From Piscicola geometra (Eukaryota > Annelida > Clitellata > Hirudinida > Piscicolidae): a DNA stretch of 64,000 bases. The stretch spans positions 4,856,704 to 4,920,703 of the forward strand of contig OX030968.1 in the NCBI GenBank assembly GCA_943735955.1, given 5' to 3'. The position numbers and the translations under genes are program-made. Positions 10,250 to 20,500 of this stretch are shown piece after piece; positions within the stretch are counted from its first letter, which is position 1; each line of letters begins with the position of its first letter. Below the pieces are notes generated by a model. That model had not been told where the DNA came from and did not search any database. It saw nothing but the letters and a program-made list of their open reading frames with translations.

Positions 10250-10486
10250 TTAATAGATTAAGCCATTAAACCTATTGTCTTTATAATTACCGACCTTTGA
10301 CTTGATACCTTTTTCGGAACAATAAGCCCCCCACATATCTTTCAGCCCCAGATGGTCCCCCGCTGGTCCAAATGTACTTGAAGTTATTCTCACCACTCTT
10401 TCCACCACCGTTACGGTTTTGCTCCAAAACTTTATACTGGGAATTGAATTCTGTCCTAGTGGCCTATTTTCTTCTGCCAGACCCAC
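10250..10486 (-). pseudogene. Transposon-like protein fragment (GDHLGLKDMW type)
   Basis: A minus-strand open frame of 78 residues contains TSSTFGPAGDHLGLKDMWGAY followed by SEKGIKSKVGNYKDNRFNGL. The pattern of W-x-x-Y, then a GI segment, then NRFN-x-L parallels the YL...YVGNRLHLLF segment at 3660-3830. Both are likely from one family of transposon-derived proteins, unassigned here. The homologous stretches at 1740-1930 and 35090-35300 are frame-broken. Confidence 0.4.
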
Positions 10487-10879
10487 TTCATATTTTCTTG
10501 GGTTATAGATTTTTTAGTCTCGGACTGTATGTTCTTAGACTCTGTGTGTTGAATGAGTTAATTCTTGTTAGTGAGTTGCGTCTATACATCTATTTTAAAT
10601 TATGCTTATCCATTTTTGATTAAATAATGATGATGGTGATGACGGGGCTGCTGATGATGATTCTTCAACAGATCTCTCGACCAAGCGTGAGAGGACCACT
10701 TTACAAGGGCTGACCAGTTTATTGTCTTGGTAGCACCTGATAAATCCCCCCACCCTCCTCCTGATCGACCTCCCCATTTTTTTCCTAATTCACCCTCCTA
10801 TGTAACCCCCCGCTCTCCTCTTAATGTGCCCCCTAAACCTCCGGCAACATAGCCCCCCACGCCTCTCCTCCTAACTATA

Positions 10880-11085
10880 GCACCCTTCTGCACATTTGTA
10901 ATCTTGCACTGTATGTTCTTAACCTCTGTGTGTTGAATGGGTTAATTCTTGTTAGTGAGTTGCGTCTATATATCTATTGTAAATCATGGGAAGAAGTTAT
11001 TATTGAGTATTGAGTTTATTAGGTCTATTATGAGTGGGTCTGGGCGGTTGGGGTGTAGGTTGATGGAAAGAGTACGTTTAATTGT
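10880..11085 (-). pseudogene. Penelope-like fragment (PLE4)
   Basis: This short stretch matches 44225-44470 and 32280-32570. There the minus strand reads a GIS-containing segment comparable to the GISMAPALANIYL box of Penelope RTs. Only a few dozen codons remain, with stops. Confidence 0.35.
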
Positions 11086-11570
11086 GTTTATTTTGTTCAC
11101 AAAATCTTAGCATAACTTCATTTAACCTTGTAGGTCCCATCAACCTCTATTACGTCAGAAAATCTCAGCAGATTTATCTGATCGGTTGTTGTCCATGTGA
11201 TTATTGAAATCTTGTGGTTTCGTTTGGAAACCCTGGCTTTGTGAATGATCTGCTTTTAGTTTGGGATTCGCGCCGTTAGATAGCATCAATAGTGTCTGTT
11301 TCTCTAGCAATCTTTTTGGTCGTCTTTCTGAGCTATAAATAGAAAATTCTTCACTTCCATGTGTATGGTTATGAAACCAATTTTTTTCCGGATTACAAAG
11401 CTTTAAGCTTCTTTGTCATAAGCTACATATATGGACATCTTGCATCCACCACGCTTATTAATATTCCTTTTAATTCATCATTATTAACATAAGTGAAGCT
11501 TGAAGTTTTTTCGATACGAACCAGATGAGAATTCAATCGACAAAAATCATTAATGGGTTTTTCTAGTTTC
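11086..11570 (-). pseudogene. MULE-like N-terminal fragment (family 4), copy 1
   Basis: This is homologous to 32575-33050 and 44475-44950. The best preserved version (32615-32806) reads ANPTLIADHLQSQGLQTKP and LLRRFSDVIMVDGTYK. The VI-x-x-DGTYK piece is the MULE first catalytic D segment. Here the frame is broken by several stops. The element appears truncated by the adjoining Penelope sequence. Confidence 0.5.
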
Positions 11571-11574
11571 AATA

Positions 11575-12480
11575 TTTCCATATCTGTTATTTAAAATATT
11601 CTCCATTTTTCCTAAGAGGAAAATGATAACGAATTTGCGTCGATACTTCAATGAAAAATGAATGGGCAAACGCTATAATGAGTAAATCATCAATAAAGCG
11701 TTTATATAGGATAGGATTGTAATTAAGAATAATATTGTCTAGGTCTTGTAAATATATATTGGTTAGGGCTGGGGCCATACTAATCCCCATAGCTAGGCCA
11801 TTGGTCTGCTTATAAAATTCATCATTGTATTTAAAGTAGTTATTCTTGAGTACTATTTTTAGTAGATTGATTAATACGTTATTCTTAAATATGCGTTTAA
11901 TCTTAGCAATTACTTTATTATTAATTATATTTGTATATGGGGATGTAATGTCAGCTGTTATTAGAATTATATCTTACTATTGTTATTGTTATTACTATTG
12001 TTTGTTGTTTTTATTCAAATTTTCAAGAATGTCGATTAATTGAAAGCTATCTTTCAAGTAACTTCTGTGTTTTGACATCAAAGGATCTAAAAAATAATTA
12101 ATGAATTTACTTATGTTTGTTGTTTCTGTAGTCCTATTACTTATTATAGGTCTACCTGGTGGGATGATACCATTAGTCCATTTCTCAATTTCCTTATGTA
12201 TTTTCGGTAACGTGTAAAAGTTCCTAAATTGTGTTTTATTGTTTTCGTTTTAGAGAAAGTCCTTCAATTTTTTATCTAATTGGTGTTTATTCAATTCATT
12301 AATTATTAGTCTTTTAGTGGTGTTGTTTTCGTATTCGCTTGTTAATTTATAAAATTTACGGTCACTAAGTTGTTTTATAATCTCCTCATTGAACCAACTA
12401 GTTTCGCTTAGTGTTAAGCTTCATCAGGGTTGTTCCTACACAGGATGAATCGCCTTATATAGGCTGGCAAGTGTTGATTG
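11575..12480 (-). pseudogene. Penelope-like element RT (PLE2) with 5' hammerhead, copy 1
   Basis: The minus strand reads, 5' to 3': hammerhead-like motif (12391-12440), FYTLPKIHKE (about 12190), GIIPPGRPIIS, KFIN...VPL...SLKDSFQLIDI, GISMAPALTNIYLQDLDNII and YKRFIDDLLII (11587-11790). These are Penelope RT motifs in the correct order, including the catalytic IDD box. Stops and frameshifts (near 12240 and 11990) disable it. The C-terminal endonuclease is missing. Copy 2 at 44960-45850 is nearly identical and less interrupted in the PKIHK-GRPII part (45382-45681). Confidence 0.8.
12391..12440 (-). ncRNA. Candidate hammerhead ribozyme (type I) in PLE2, copy 1
   Basis: On the minus strand the core CUGAUGA is followed by a hairpin (GCUUA/UAAGC with loop ACAC) and then GAAAC. 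The four bases before the core (AACC) pair with GGUU located just after a short ACUAGUU stem III and cleavage-site segment, giving a type I layout with a very short stem III. One unpaired A sits between the core and stem II, which departs from the strict consensus. Hammerheads are known in Penelope-like elements, and this one sits just 5' of the RT as expected. Activity is not shown. Confidence 0.6.
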
Positions 12481-12926
12481 AAGGGAATTTAAACAACCTA
12501 ATAATTGTTTTATGACATTTTGATTTATCTACCAGATATTTAAGATATTTGTGACACCAAAATTAAGTATTTGAATGGAATATAAAAGTTAAAATTTTTT
12601 TGGTAGAAATTCTGCTCCAATAAAATTTCTACATTAACCTTATACAAATTCAACTCTTCGGAGGAACCTGCTCCGTGGTTTCTGAGCCATCTCTTCATAT
12701 CTTGATTAACATGGTTGATGCAGAGAAAAGAGGGTATACTTGAGAAATTATTGTCAAATTTATTGCGTAAGCTATCTTCATTATTGAATGAAATAATACT
12801 TTTGTGTGGATGATCTTAAATTACTCATAAGGGTGAGCGATTAATGACTTGGTATACTGGAGATACTGAGTTTTTTTAATTTAAACATAAAGATAAATTT
12901 TAAATATGATCCTAAATTTGATAACT
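12481..12926 (-). pseudogene. Transposon-derived spacer with decayed coding piece
   Basis: About 12600-12750 on the minus strand reads FLCINHVNQDMKRWLRNHGA followed by SSEELNLYKVN, a coding-like piece of the same unassigned transposon family, repeated at 35340-35460, 46020-46120 and 52000-52110. The remainder is AT-rich without a gene. Confidence 0.4.
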
Positions 12927-13234
12927 GATTCTAAAAGATCTAAAAGCATGGCTAGCAAAAATCAAATTAGTTTATTAACATATCAAATGAAACTATTAGA
13001 AATCAGTGAGACTAATAACATCAACAACAAAAATTCTATTTAATTTTATGATTTTAAGCATGTTTTTTTAGTATGCCTTTTCTCAACTGAAAACTATTCA
13101 AAGCATGCCAAAAGACATAAAATTAAATCAATTTTTTTAATGCTATTAGTCTCGGTCATTTCTAATAGTTTTATTTGATATATTAAGCAACTAATTTGAA
13201 ATTTGCTAGTCACGTTTTCAGATCTTTTAGAATC
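12927..13234. repeat. MITE-like foldback, copy 2
   Basis: This is the same 120-bp-arm foldback as at 2466-2773, in the same position next to the glycoprotein-like C-terminus. It differs from copy 1 by a few substitutions. Confidence 0.8.
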
Positions 13235-13255
13235 GTAGCTAAAACAGATTAATTG

Positions 13256-14520
13256 TCAAGACCAATCCGACTCTATTGTGGTCTTTCCTCTTTTTAACTT
13301 TGAGGCCTGGAGCTTACCGGCTACGCAACTCCTCCACGTGCACAAGATTCCCAAGATCAACAGAGATCCGCCCATAATGACTGCTGTGGTGATCAGCGCT
13401 ATCTTCAATCCCGTGAAATCCCACATCGGAAAATTTGATAGATCTTGGAGCTTCTTTTCTCGAATCTCCACTCCTTCTTCCACCTGACTGTTAGATAGTA
13501 ATTTAATTGTAGGTGCTCCACTTTTCCAATGGGTTGAAGGGAAAGGACCTCTAAATTGTTCACATTTTTTGTCACCTCGAGATCAGGAATAACTACTGAT
13601 GGGGCCTTATACATCCTGTTCCACCCTACTCCTGTGGTTCCGTTGAACCACCAATCTATCCACGTGGAATCTTGCATCCCGTAACTTGCATCCGAGGAGA
13701 TCGCAGTGATTCTAACATAGGAGCATGTTGCTTGATAAAGACTTCCCCCATCAACATGGTATGCGTGACCTGGCCCAGGATAAGGCTGTCTGAAATGTGA
13801 GAGTTGGTAAGGAGAGAGCCTTATTTGAGGTGACTATTATATCATGGACCAAAAGACATGTCTCCCTTTCCTGGTAGCGGTAAATTTCTGTTAGATGATT
13901 CATGTCATCATCAGTCGATCCTCTGAGCTGGATCTTTGTCCCCAATGGACACAGTCTTTGTATCCCGGCCTGTAAAACGGGTACGTCATTGTGTGAAATA
14001 ATTTATAAGCTGTTAGAAGCTTTTCAACCAGTCAACTGTTTATCAAATTTAAATATATAATAGAAAATGCAAAAAACTGAAGAATAATATAAAAATAGCG
14101 AAGAGGTTCCCTGTTGGCTCTTTTGTGGTCTTTTTCCTCTACTTGTTCACTGCTCTTGCCCCAAGAGGCTGGCTGTTACTTGGAATGAGTCCAACCAGCT
14201 GTTGAGAATACATTTTGTCCAGCTTCTATCTTTATCTGAATTTAAAAACAAAGCTCATATTCGGAAGTTAGAATCATAACATTACATTTTCCAATTGCAA
14301 TGCATCATTAATGACCTGTTTGGTTCGAAGGACTCCCGGTACAGCAGGATGAATATGAGACTGACTATTTATAACTGTCCCCTATTGCTTTATTCTGGTG
14401 GAACATCTGGTGACAGTGCCGGATTTTTAGGTACTTTGTGTGAATCGGTAGCCCTTGTTTGACACATGCAATAGTCTCATAGGCTCCTACGTTGAAGTCC
14501 TGTGGCTGCTTCACGATCCT
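13256..14520 (-). pseudogene. Viral-type glycoprotein, fuller copy with broken frames
   Basis: The minus strand can be read from about 14520 (N-terminal side) to 13256. It gives an ectodomain piece with conserved Cys near 14460, a GTKIQLRGSTDD segment (13751-13945), and PGPGHAYH with a Cys-containing beta-rich segment in another frame (about 13690-13800). A WWFNGTTGV-APSVVIPDLEV segment follows (13560-13660), then a hydrophobic anchor of about 25 residues (13320-13420) and a short basic tail. The order suggests a class of envelope glycoprotein seen in chuvirus-like mononegaviruses or captured by retroelements; this attribution is from motif memory and remains tentative. Frame changes near 13680 and 13810 make this copy non-functional. 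The 52.2-53.1 kb copy keeps the middle part in one frame. Confidence 0.45.
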
Positions 14521-14624
14521 TCAAATTCACAACGCTGATGCTCACTCATCGTCACAACGCCTTACTATGCGTTGTAATAGTTGGGCTTTATGAAAGTGAA
14601 CGAGCTCGGTGTTGTGAATTTCAA

Positions 14625-14655
14625 GTGTGTGTGTGTGTGTGTGTTTGTGCGTGTG

Positions 14656-14749
<94 letters not shown>
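14625..14749. repeat. (TG)n microsatellite, copy 1
   Basis: An uninterrupted or lightly interrupted TG dinucleotide tract of about 125 bp. The paralogous tract at 53200-53320 is similar in length, with different interruptions. Reading frames across it (poly Cys-Val or His-Thr) are artefacts. Confidence 0.97.
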
Positions 14750-14750
<1 letters not shown>

Positions 14751-14876
14751 TGTGTTCGAATTCGAATCTCGAAGTCTACGATATTTAAATGTTGAAAATT
14801 TAACTTCTTCAAGTCTTTCATTATATTTATTTTTTATTAGTTAACATTTTGGTAGCTCTTCGCATTTTTATTGCAT

Positions 14877-15720
14877 TCAATTTGTTTTTTTCCATATAGG
14901 ACTCAATAAACTGCCAAGGTTTTCTAGATAGAGCCTAACTATACCTATAAATAATAATCTAAATGTTTTTATATCAATAAATTTAAACGCTCTCGTTAAT
15001 CCCAGTATTTGGTTAGCTTCACTTACTTGCTTTTGAATATGCATATATACTTTCAAATTATTATCTATTATCACACCAAGGTCTTTTTCATAAGCAGTAC
15101 TTTCTAGTAATACCTCACCACCCTCGTAATCCTTCATGTAATAACTATTGATACATTTGATTTTCGAGATATTTGTAAGAAATAAATATTTTCAGGTGAA
15201 GTCATGATGAAGAGTTGCCATTGTAGACTGTCATTATTTTATTCATATTTTCTTGAAGCTTAATCACATCATCTCTCTCATTTATTTGTCCATACATTTT
15301 GCCATCATCTGCGTACATGAAAACATTTGAGTTTACTCTATTTGGTGAATCGTTCATAAAACAACTGTGGACTCAAAACAACTCCTTGGGGAATACCACT
15401 TGTCAACCTCTTCCATTTTTGTTTGATACAATTTACATCTATGTATTTTATTATTTAGGATTTTTTTCTTCATTCACACGCTGTATAACCAATACGATAT
15501 TTTGTGAATTGACCTTGTATGTGGCACCTTGTCAAAAGCTTTGAAAAATCCGTATAAGTCATGTGTATTACTCTCCCTAAAATATCTGTCAAATCAACTC
15601 ATTTATTGAAACCGTCCACCAATAATACAATATTGGGTATTTCAAATAATTCGTTTAAATTAATTGTTTTTCTTGTGTGTGTGTTTGCGTCAACGAAATG
15701 AGTGTCCGAACAAATCGTCA
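14877..15720 (-). pseudogene. CR1/jockey-type LINE RT remnant, copy 1
   Basis: The minus strand contains KRLTSGIPQGVVLSPQLF (about 15370-15420), MYADDGKMYG (about 15300-15330) and then a thumb-like frame at 14877-15137 with YEKDLGVIIDNNL, ILGLTRAF and an LYLEN segment. These are RT palm and thumb motifs in correct order. Frame breaks between 15170 and 15550 and the absence of an endonuclease show a 5'-truncated dead copy. The duplicate is at 53448-54290. Confidence 0.75.
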
Positions 15721-15871
15721 CAGATATTTGATCGACATCATTGAAATATAGCTACTATTAGTCAGTTCGGTATAACTCTTATTCGATATTATGCCATACG
15801 TTAATATTAGAGAGCCCCAATAACCCATTCCTGTCACTAATGTCTTTAGGAGTTCCCTCCTGAAAGTTTAA

Positions 15872-16010
15872 CTTCTACTACTACTACTATTACTGAAACT
15901 ACTACTATTACTACTACTGCTACTACTACTATTACTACTAATACTACTAGTACTCTTATTACTACTACTACTACTACTAATACTACAACTACTACTACTA
16001 CTACTACTAC
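15872..16010. repeat. (CTA)n trinucleotide repeat, copy 1
   Basis: Imperfect CTA/TAC repeats cover about 140 bp with ATT and GAA interruptions. The paralog at 54436-54599 is longer and interrupted differently. Confidence 0.95.
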
Positions 16011-16249
16011 AAATGCTTTTGATGACATCTAGATTTTAATTTCATTTATCTTTTTTTTTTATAATGCTTTCATGAATTATGTGTATAGATTTTAACAAAT
16101 GAGTTTGTCTCTTGATTTAATAAAGAGAATGAAAGTTGTTGAGTTTTCAAAACCGGTTCATGTCATTTACTTTCATTTAGTTTGGAATTAGTCGTTTTTA
16201 CTTTTCAATATAACCTTCAACTTATTTTTAAAGAAATTAAAATATAAGA

Positions 16250-17250
16250 TTAAATTAAAAGACACTGCTTGAATAAAATAGGCGTTGAACTCTTGCTTCC
16301 AGGGACAGTGGTTGTGGCAGGGGGTTTGACAGTGCCTGTACGCGCATAATCTTCTGTGTTACACAGGTCAGCTGAGGTGAGGACAAAGGGCGTTGGTTAG
16401 AAAGAATAGGAAATTGAGTGATGAACTGAAAGTTGAAATAGAAAAGAATGGAGAAGTAAAAAGAATATTTGAACTAACTTGAAAAAAACATCAGCAAATA
16501 TTAAAACAACAATAATAAAAGTCAAGAAAATCTCAAAAACAACAATCCCTACAGAAACAACAACTGCCACAACTGCTTACTCTGGCAGACTCACCTTGAA
16601 CCTCCAAAGCCTTGTAGGGGTTCACACACGTTTTTATCTTTAAGATGACAGCCATTTAGAAATAAATTATGTTATGGTGGTTGCGAATCGGTGGTGTAGA
16701 GGACCCTTAGTGGTAAGAAATAAGTTTGGAAAAAAAATCTTGGTTGAGTATGTGATTATAATTTTTATAAAGATGAAGATGATGATCTTGAAGGAAATTT
16801 AGATGATAGGATGAGGATGATGATAGGGGCGACGGTGATGGTGATGTCGTTGATTAGAAACATAACTTGTTACTTAATCGACTTTTTAATATATTAACCA
16901 AATAAAAACAAGGACTCATATCAAAAATCAATTATCAATGAAGATGAATGAAATTTAAATAGGATTTTGAGATTTATTAAATAGAAGAAGTGGACATTTT
17001 TATTCAAAAATCTCACAATCATTTTTGAAAAAAAACTACACTCACAAAATGCTATGAAGAACAAATCACAAAAAACTAATTAAACCACAAACTCAAGCCC
17101 CTTACCACCAGCTTGAGAACGCGAGATAGAGCTCTTGGATCGTGGGCGCTTCATTGCAGCTTGAACGTATGTAGCACTTCAAGACGTCTACCACACAGAA
17201 CATCGTTGGCAACACCAAGCCTGTGCCTAAATGGGCTTTCGATGTATAGC
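16250..17250 (-). pseudogene. Ly6/uPAR-type gene B1, pseudogene
   Basis: Three exon remnants in the same order and orientation as intact gene A1. Exon 1 (17106-17250) keeps LVLPTMFCVVDVLKCY, the tail of a signal peptide plus the first LU cysteine. It has no start ATG and lacks about 26 nt that in A2 encode the EEC...KSC cysteines, shifting the frame before the donor. Exon 2 (about 16590-16680) has lost its acceptor AG and one cysteine codon and contains an in-frame TGA. Exon 3 (16250-16371) begins correctly with DLCNTEDY but runs into TAA before any GPI hydrophobic tail. B2 (54840-55838) shares the main lesions, so inactivation pre-dates the duplication. Confidence 0.8.
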
Positions 17251-17581
17251 CTAAAAATATATAATACATTTTGTGAAACAAACATACTTACATCCAGGGG
17301 CCAAGCAATTATTTTATTCACTCAAAAATATTCTATTTTTCATTAGTGTTAGTAAAATGAGCAAAAATTGTTTAATATATAAAAAGAAAATTATTTATTT
17401 GGACCTTGAAAATAATGTGACACAACGTTTTTTATTCGAAATTATTAAACTCGGTTCGGAGTTCTTGTGAATGTTTATTGAGATGGATGTGAGCGCACTA
17501 GAGTCTTAAAATCTCATAAATGTTCAAAGTTAACAAATAAATATAGATTTGAGGCACTCTCCACCATTCATGCACCCCTCA

Positions 17582-20500
17582 TCAACCCATGAGAAATGCA
17601 GCCATGACTGCAAAGACCACAAGAGCGACAGAAGCGGTGATTGAGACACTGCTTGACTGAATAGGCGTTGAAATCTTGCTTCCAGTGGTTGTGACAGGGG
17701 GTTTGACAGTGCCTGTACGCACATAATCTTCTGTGTTACACAGGTCAGCTGAGGTGAGGACAAAGGGCGTTGGTTAGAAAGAATAGTAAGTTGAGTGATG
17801 AACTGAAAGTTGAAATAGAAAAGAATGGAGAAGTGATATGAATATTTGAACTAATTTGAAAGAAACATCAGAAAATACTAAAACCACAATAATAAAAGTC
17901 AAGAAAATCTCAAAAACAACAATCCCTACAGAAACAACTGCTTACTCTGGCAGACACACCTTGTGCCTTTAAAGCCCGCTATAATGAAAGGTTCACACGC
18001 GTTTTTATCGCCAGAATGACAGGCACTCACACATTTATTTTCTCCTGTAGGGGTTGCAATTTGGTGGTGTAGTGGTGGCAAGGGAAGTTGAATTTAAAAG
18101 ATCCACAAATGAGGTTTGTGAAGAATAATTGCTATAAAGATGAGGATGATGAAGAAAACTATGATGATTATGATTATGATTCTTATGACGATAATGATGG
18201 TGGTGGTAGCGACTATGATTAGAAAAAAAGGTTAATATTTCATCGAATGGGTTAACCCATTTATGGCCGCTACATGAAATAAAGTTGTCAACATGAATTT
18301 TACATTTAGACTTGCATTATATGGTTATAATAATAACTCAAGCAAAATTCTAAACAATTGCTTGATAAGTTTTAGTGGGGCAAAATGCTGCAAAAACGCA
18401 CCGTGAGCGAGAAAGGTGATCTAATTCTATGCCGAAAGAAATCATAAATACACTTATTCAAACCACATTTATTAAAACAGAAATACATTTCAATCACAAA
18501 TAGTTTAATAAAATTTTCAATTTAAATTATTTTATAAAAATAATTACCAAAAAGCAAAATATTTAACGTGAATTACAACAGCACACTCATAAACTGTAGT
18601 GCCGTTGCAAAGACGACATCGACGACGACATTTATCTCGATTTTAATTTCAATTATCAACATATAAAGGATTTAAAAAAATTATTTTCTTCAATGAAAGC
18701 TCTAAGTGTGAAGTATTAGGTTTAGAATTGTTCTCAAAATATAAAAATTCAACATTCAGCAACAAAATGTAAATTTGAATTTTGAATTTATCAATTTCAT
18801 AAGAAATGAAAATGAAAATAATGATTTTATTATTTTCATAATAAATATTATAATAGATATGATATGATATTCTATTACGCCATGGCTGTGAAAACGCAAC
18901 CTTGATTTTTAAATGCTTTGAAAAGTTATTTTAAATAAAAGAATTTTAAATTGTCTATTTTTTCACCTTGAAGTTAAAACTAAATTTGAATACAAATATT
19001 ATGTTTGAACGACAAAATTGAACAATTACTAAGCGACTAAAAATTGTTTTGAGAGATGCTAAATTTAAACAGAAAATAAAAGACTATAAATAAAAAATCT
19101 AATTAAGAAATTTAATTCATTAAATTATAGATGTAAACTTATTTTGTATGAAAAATTTTCGAATAAAATTAAGTATTAAAACTGCATAAAAAACATAGAA
19201 AATAATATTGCGAAAACGCAGAAGCAGCGGTAAATGGTAAAAAGAAACGAGTACTCAATTAAAGATGAATTTGAGTTTAAATAGGATTTGAGGTTTATTA
19301 AATATAAGATAGAAAAAACTTTTTTTTGAGAAACAAACTAAACTCACAAACAGTGTAGCGGCCACATTTGTGTACGCTAGGTACTCACGGCCACTCCTAG
19401 GCAACCTTTGTCCCTCGCACCCTATATAAAGTCGTTATCGTGTAAATAAACTCTCTCTCGTGTTTCCTGAACTTTTAGTCGTAACAATTGGTGACCCCAA
19501 ACAGAAGCCCGACTAAAGCACGTTATGGACGAAATTTTCTTCAAAGTTACGTCAGAGGAGGAGACGAGGGCAGAGCCGACGCCACAAGTAAGCTCACTCA
19601 GCTTACCAGCCTTTTTTACCGCAAACCCAAGACTTTGGTTCTGCCACGTGGAAGCAATTTTCCACACGCGCAAAGTGTCAGCAGGACTGACAAAATACTC
19701 GTATGTGGTGGAGCACATTCCGTTCCATGTCGCCGAACAGGTTCAAGACCTACTGGTGGAGGGGCCAGGGTCGTCGCCATACGAAACGCTGAAAAAAGCA
19801 ATTCTACACAGGTGCTGCCAGTCTGAGGCAAGCATGCTAAGAGCGTTGTTCGGCGACCTGCAACCAGACGGCAGACAACCTTCCAGCTGCTTCGCCACAT
19901 GAAGTCACTGCTGGGTAGCAACAAAATGGACGAAGCCATCTTAAAGCAGTTATGGTTCGACAAAATGCCCACTCAGATTAAACCAATCCTGGCGGCTTCA
20001 ATGAGCATCCCACTGGCAGAACTGGCGTTACTAGCAGACAGGATGGTGGAACTTCAACAAACCACCATCACACAAGTCTCAACGCCAACTCCACAAGCTT
20101 CAGCCCAAACCATGCCGGAGATACATACGTGGCTTCAACAAATCACCACAAGTATGGCCACTTTAGCTGCTAACCAAAATCAACCACGAGGAAGAATTCG
20201 TTCAAACAGTCGACACAATTCACCTCGTTCCAGAAGCCCGAACACCACGTCAGGCATGTGCTGGTACCACCAAACGTTTGGGAAACAGGCACGAAAATGC
20301 ACACCACCATGCACTTTCGCTCTTTTTAAAAGGCAGGGCCGGACAGTAGGAGCGACATCTGTCCACGGCCAACAAAACATGAGTCGCCTATTGTTCATAA
20401 GAGGCGCATTCAACAACCTCACGTTCTTTATCGACACTGGTGCAGAAGTAAGCGTCATTCCTCCACCAGCCAATCATTTTCTCACCCCATCATCGTTCAC

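Larger units (their letters stand above)
8500..10800. mobile_element. R1 composite transposon repeat, copy 2
   Basis: This is a direct repeat of 1-2290, with the same order: a MULE remnant on the minus strand (8794-9180, ending in RTNNDLEGWH), a foldback (9402-9712), a coding-like piece (9781-10044) and an exon-like fragment (10250-10486). The DFE region carries the same short deletion as copy 1, so copies 1 and 2 are closer to each other than to the 33.3-kb copy. Between 10500 and 10800 the tail repeats the GAT microsatellite and the pyrimidine-rich stretch found at 2105-2280. Confidence 0.75.

Noticed and set aside
14502..14844. Long open frames across the TG tract (poly Cys-Val or His-Thr)
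   Set aside because: Any dinucleotide repeat without stops yields these. The flanks show no coding signs, and the 53.2-kb copy behaves the same.
15846..16028. Poly-valine ORF
   Set aside because: Product of the CTA trinucleotide repeat.
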